DNA from: Mytilus galloprovincialis
Taxonomy: Eukaryota > Mollusca > Bivalvia > Mytilida > Mytilidae
Length of the DNA stretch: 64,000 nucleotides
Assembly: GCF_965363235.1 (NCBI RefSeq)
Contig: NC_134843.1
Location: forward strand, 87,019,795-87,083,794
Direction: 5' to 3'
The first letter of the stretch is position 1, and every line of letters starts with the position of its first letter. The notes under the pieces are model-generated. The model saw only the letters and a program-made list of their open reading frames with translations, was not told where the DNA came from and searched no databases. Position numbers and translations under genes: made by a program. Shown here in pieces: positions 60,132 through 64,000 of this stretch.

Positions 60132-62161
60132 CTGAAATAGACGAAGATAACAGAATTGTATCGTAACATGTATAGGACAATGCATAAATGGTTACATACA
60201 ATGATGTTTTTAGCGATCAAGATATATGCATTTTGTTTTTTTGTTCTATAAACGCAGGTCGAAAAATATGATGCAGTCAAACTGTGATTTTTTTATATCG
60301 GGAAAAATCTTCCATTATATATTTTCGTCTTACAAATTATTCAATCACAATTTTGCAGCAATATACTCTCTGAAAGTAAAATGTGTCTACGCAGTTTTTG
60401 GTGAAAAATGGCATGTCTATTACACCCGTAATTTCGAGCTAATCATTATCATTATCATTTGCAATAAATCATCATTGAAATAAAATAAAACGCTGACCTC
60501 GTAGTTAATCCTTAAACTATTGTATTCTATAAATGTAAATTCTGAAAAATAAGGGTTGAATTTTACTAGTTGTAGAAGTTACATATGATTCTTGCAACTT
60601 TTTGTTTTTAAATCAAATTAAAGATTCTGATATTTTGATTTTAGTTCACTTCTTATGACATTTGTTTAATCTTCAAATACATAAAATAGAAAACTAAACT
60701 GCTACTGCTCCATAATTCGAAAGGAATAAGAACAAGTATACTGTACAGATATAGTTTTGATGCCGGATGTCATTTCACTTTGTTTAAATTAAATTAACTA
60801 CCTCTTTACTAAATACCTTTTTCTATATGTATTTTGCCCGTTTTAATATATTAAATAGAATCCGGATGTTGACTCATTGACTTTAACCACACATGACCTT
60901 TTATTCGTAAAAACATTTCACCACATTATTGAGCATTAAAATCCAATATACTAATAAATGAAACTTATTTGAAGGATATGGAGTATCCATCCGTGACACA
61001 AAATAAGTACAATCACGACAAAAAAAACCCAACTTACACACATAGAGCAAAAGGAACAGTGTTTTAGTGTTCAAAGTCACAGTGATGCAAGAAAAAAACC
61101 TCTCTCAATGCAGGGTAAAGTCAGCTTCTAGCACCGGTTTGAGCTGTAACATGTTGATAGCAATATGTTTTCTTTGAAGTTATAAAAACAGATAGAAACG
61201 GGGAATGTGTCAAAGAAAATGGACGAATTACACAAGATTTACCTTCGTTCACATAAACACTGTATACAAGCTTTCTTGACCCCACGGCATTCTCCACATA
61301 GCAAGTGTAATTACTACTATCGCTTAAAGAGGCGTTGGTTATGTCTAGATACATGCTTGAGGTCTTAAGAATTACTGTAGATCCTCCAAGACTCCTTGTC
61401 CAATATTGATTGGAAATGCTCGGGTATCCATATGCGTCACACGTCAAAGTTATAGTGGCAGAAACATTGACGTCGTAAAATGTTGTGGTAGGAACAATTA
61501 TAGGTATACCTTGAAATTAAAACAGTTCTAGTTATTTATACTTATAAATTAGTTGAGATTGAATTACCCTCAATCAATAAGAGTTAATGATGCGAGTGTT
61601 ACATTTCCTGTAATAGCTTGGTTGATATTCATTATGATAAAAAAAAATTGAAACAAGAACTAATTACATTCCCGAAATGGATTATTATGTAGACAAATGT
61701 AACGATTTCAGCTGTCCTATAGTTAACTTCTTGTTTAAAAATATTATAACCAAGAATACTCGATATTTGACTATAAATAATCTATATTTTTCAATTGTAT
61801 AGCACTTATTCTCTACCAAAATACTAAATTGATAATAAATGTGTTCAACCTTGGTTAGCTGTGACAGTAATATCTTCTCCTCTGCCTAACCCAAATTCAT
61901 TCCCCACAAAGCATCTGTATATGCCCTCATTATTTAAATCTAAACTATTGATGATTAGTGACGTGTTACAAATTGTGCCACCATTATACAAGTTGGTGTC
62001 CTTTGAATGGTCTAAAATAACTGTCTCGTTACTAGTCTTTCTTTGCCAATGTACGTCTGTGATGTTCCCCAAGGAATAGTACGGACATTCCAACACAATT
62101 TTCGTCCTTACTGGCAATAAAACTTTGGATTGCGTAATGTATACTAAAGGTGCTGCCCCTT
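59839..62161 (-). CDS. immunoglobulin-domain transmembrane receptor, 3' part (5' end not found)
   Basis: Three exons join in phase: 62161-61850, 61509-61243, 60131-59839 (each junction phase 1). The first two each encode one Ig-like domain with the cysteine pair and tryptophan (LECPYY...HWQRK...YRCFVGNEFG; LTCDAYG...YWTRS...YTCYVENAVG). The last exon gives a cysteine-rich CPCVCDS stretch, a juxtamembrane segment with KLRQTLSV and then SSTIYKRTCMQDDRPSS, one hydrophobic membrane span (about GYCGIGFLCSVFSTLLLI) and a short tail. So the product is a type I surface protein for recognition or adhesion. The exon at 62161 starts with a two-base overhang, so at least one exon with the signal peptide lies upstream; I found none before 64000. 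N-glycosylation sites (NIT, NTS, NAS, NYT) are present. Confidence 0.8.
61243..61509 (-). CDS. Ig exon B
   Basis: Acceptor TTAATTTCAAG, donor GAAG|GTAAAT. Encodes one Ig domain from IPIIVPTTTF to VYSVYVNE. Confidence 0.75.
61850..62161 (-). CDS. Ig exon A
   Basis: Acceptor AAATTTCAG, donor CCAAG|GTTGAA. Encodes one Ig domain from APLVYITQSKVLLPV to ITVTANQ. Confidence 0.75.
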
Positions 62162-64000
62162 CTGAAATTTACCAATTTAATACATTATACATTAAACAGG
62201 TCGAGAACTCTAGATTTCCTGACGTCAGAATATATTTGCATAGTAATTTCCCAAACACAAGGCCAATACGGCCTTGAAAAGCTGACCAATCGACTCAATG
62301 AACTACAATGTATTGTGGGCAACTACGAGTTTAATACTACTTGAAAACACGTGGAATTAGTGGGAAAACTGTCAACTAATATAGTGTCTGGGACTCTCAA
62401 AGAAATTGTTTTTGTTCTGCGAATATGTTAATTGTAAAATATATAACATAATCTTCAATTTGCATGCTCAAATTAAAAAAATATTGTTTACGGGCTTCAA
62501 AAGTAGTTGAACAGTTTTTTTTTCCATTGTTATGCATTGTACCTGTGTAATCATTTCACGGCGTGAAATAGTGAAATGTCAGATGAATTGACCACTGTCT
62601 AGCATGAACAATTTTTGAGCTCTTTTAAACCTGTATAATGTCATTCCAAAAAATAATCATTTCTGCCTCAAGGATCACACATTTTTCTTTTACTATCTAT
62701 ACGAAAGTTGCTGCCCTCATGAATATTAGCACCGGCTGTTATCGACGGCTAACTCTAGTAAGTTAGTTTTATGGGTAATTGTGTTTTTCATTGCTGTTTC
62801 GTTGCTGTCTGGTGGACGAACAACTGAAATCGCCGTGTCAAACATCAAACATATTAATGGCTATATATCGGATAATTCAAACAATTGTTTCTTCGCATAG
62901 AAACAACTCTTCGTTAATCTGAGCATGGAACGAATACTTTATATCACAAACTCTAAATGTGGATAAATAAAATGAAAAACTTAGCGAAAATGTTTATCCC
63001 GCATTGAACGAAAAAATGTTGCATTTCAGAAAATAACACGTGTTCTTCGTTGATTGTAAACACGAAGTAGTCCATCATGCATTGTTATTCATTTAATGGA
63101 TTGGTCAAAATCCAAGGTAAACATAATTGCGTCACACGTTAATAAACAGTTACATGTGCGGGGACATAAGTATGCTAATTCATGCATTTTCATATATGGT
63201 AGAGTTCCTGACCTGTTAAACTGCACAAGTCAAATTAAACCAAAGGTGTATAGAATGGTCCGTCAAGTGTTTCACTATATGACTTTAGTGAATTAGACGA
63301 ACGAAATTTATAAACTTTTCTTTTAATCCCTAAATTGTTTGTTTTATATCCAATTAAGTCTGTACACTAAGGCGTGGAAGTGAATTTAGACTAATACAAA
63401 TTTAGATGTTTGATTCGGACTACCTGAATTCTTACAAATACCACACGTGGATCATGATCTGCCTACCCTTCCATAGAACTTTAGATCACCCCCGGTTTTT
63501 GGTCGGGTACAATATGTACGTGTTACTCCGTCATTATCTTTCTATGGAAAGTTTGGCAAACTGTTGTTTTACTTTGTTTTTCTTTGTTTTTCATTCTTTT
63601 TTGCCATGGCGTTGTCTATTCGTTATCAAGTTACGAATTTGAATATCCCTCTGTCTATTTCATTTTATTTCTCTTTTTTTTTTTTTATCAAAATGAAAAC
63701 CTTGAAATACATTCTAAAAGATTTATGCATCATGCTTTTTCCTAATCAATTCTGTCTATATGGTCTCAGTAAAAAACCAGGAACCAAATCGATTCAAAGT
63801 CAAATTCTTTGGAGTAAAGACTGATGAAATGCTTAGATTTATCACAACCTCTTTGTTAAATTGTTTGAACAGATTTTCTACAGAAAATAAGCATTTCAAG
63901 CGGCATCATTTGTCAAAAAGGCAACAAGAGTATACCGCTGTTCAAAATTCACAACGAGAAAACAAATCCGGGTCACAAACGAAAACTGAGGGAAGCACAT
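62162..64000. other. intergenic or 5' intron of the Ig gene; nothing coding recognised
   Basis: About 63440-63660 is a copy of the 'GAGATCACC' family (GATCACCCCCGGTTTTTGGT, then CCATGGCGTTGTC). About 63925-63950 carries the end of the repeat at 30285-30535. I found no exon for the missing start of the Ig receptor. Confidence 0.45.

Overview
This looks like an AT-rich nuclear DNA window from a bivalve mollusc, most probably a marine mussel (Mytilus or a close relative). That is an inference from three things seen here: spliced genes with GT-AG introns and AATAAA signals; gene families expanded in bivalves (Mab-21/cGAS-like, HEPN-nSTAND3-ankyrin, B-box/beta-propeller); and many dispersed repeats of the type that fill mussel genomes. 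No database search was possible.

Layout: 1-3176 is repeat-bearing intergenic DNA. 3231-6737 (+) is an ankyrin-repeat protein fused to a Mab-21/cGAS-like nucleotidyltransferase with a complete catalytic triad. 6.9-17.7 kb is intergenic, with two TIR elements, tandem duplications and a Helitron-like element nested in another repeat. 17822-19282 (+) is a B-box/coiled-coil/beta-propeller (TRIM-like) protein without a RING. 20-27.2 kb is intergenic, with a near-perfect palindrome, a tRNA-like sequence and a ~520-bp tandem array. 27340-39268 (-) is a six-exon gene whose splice phases close perfectly: DZIP3-type HEPN, coiled coil, nSTAND3 NTPase and 24 ankyrin repeats (1691 residues). 39.3-43.5 kb holds dispersed repeats. 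43547-48111 (-) is a decayed Ty3/Gypsy LTR retrotransposon with 137-bp LTRs and a 5-bp target duplication. 48.1-51.5 kb is intergenic. 51613-57995 (-) is a five-exon SLC16/monocarboxylate-transporter-like gene (487 residues). 58-59.8 kb is intergenic with one TIR element. 59839-62161 (-) is the 3' part of a transmembrane immunoglobulin-domain receptor. 62.2-64 kb is intergenic.

Three of the five host genes look like innate-immune parts: a candidate nucleic-acid sensor of the cGLR type, a STAND NTPase that couples a likely HEPN RNase to an ankyrin sensor array, and a TRIM-like protein. An Ig-type surface receptor lies at the far end. Nothing shows that they are co-regulated. The most interesting objects are the two ankyrin fusions (Mab-21/cGAS-like and HEPN-nSTAND3), which put different effectors on the same kind of recognition array. 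The dispersed repeats also show several well-preserved structures: nested insertions with matching empty-site sequence, a 1.2-kb foldback built of degenerate 'CCACGATC' units, and three small foldbacks of similar design.
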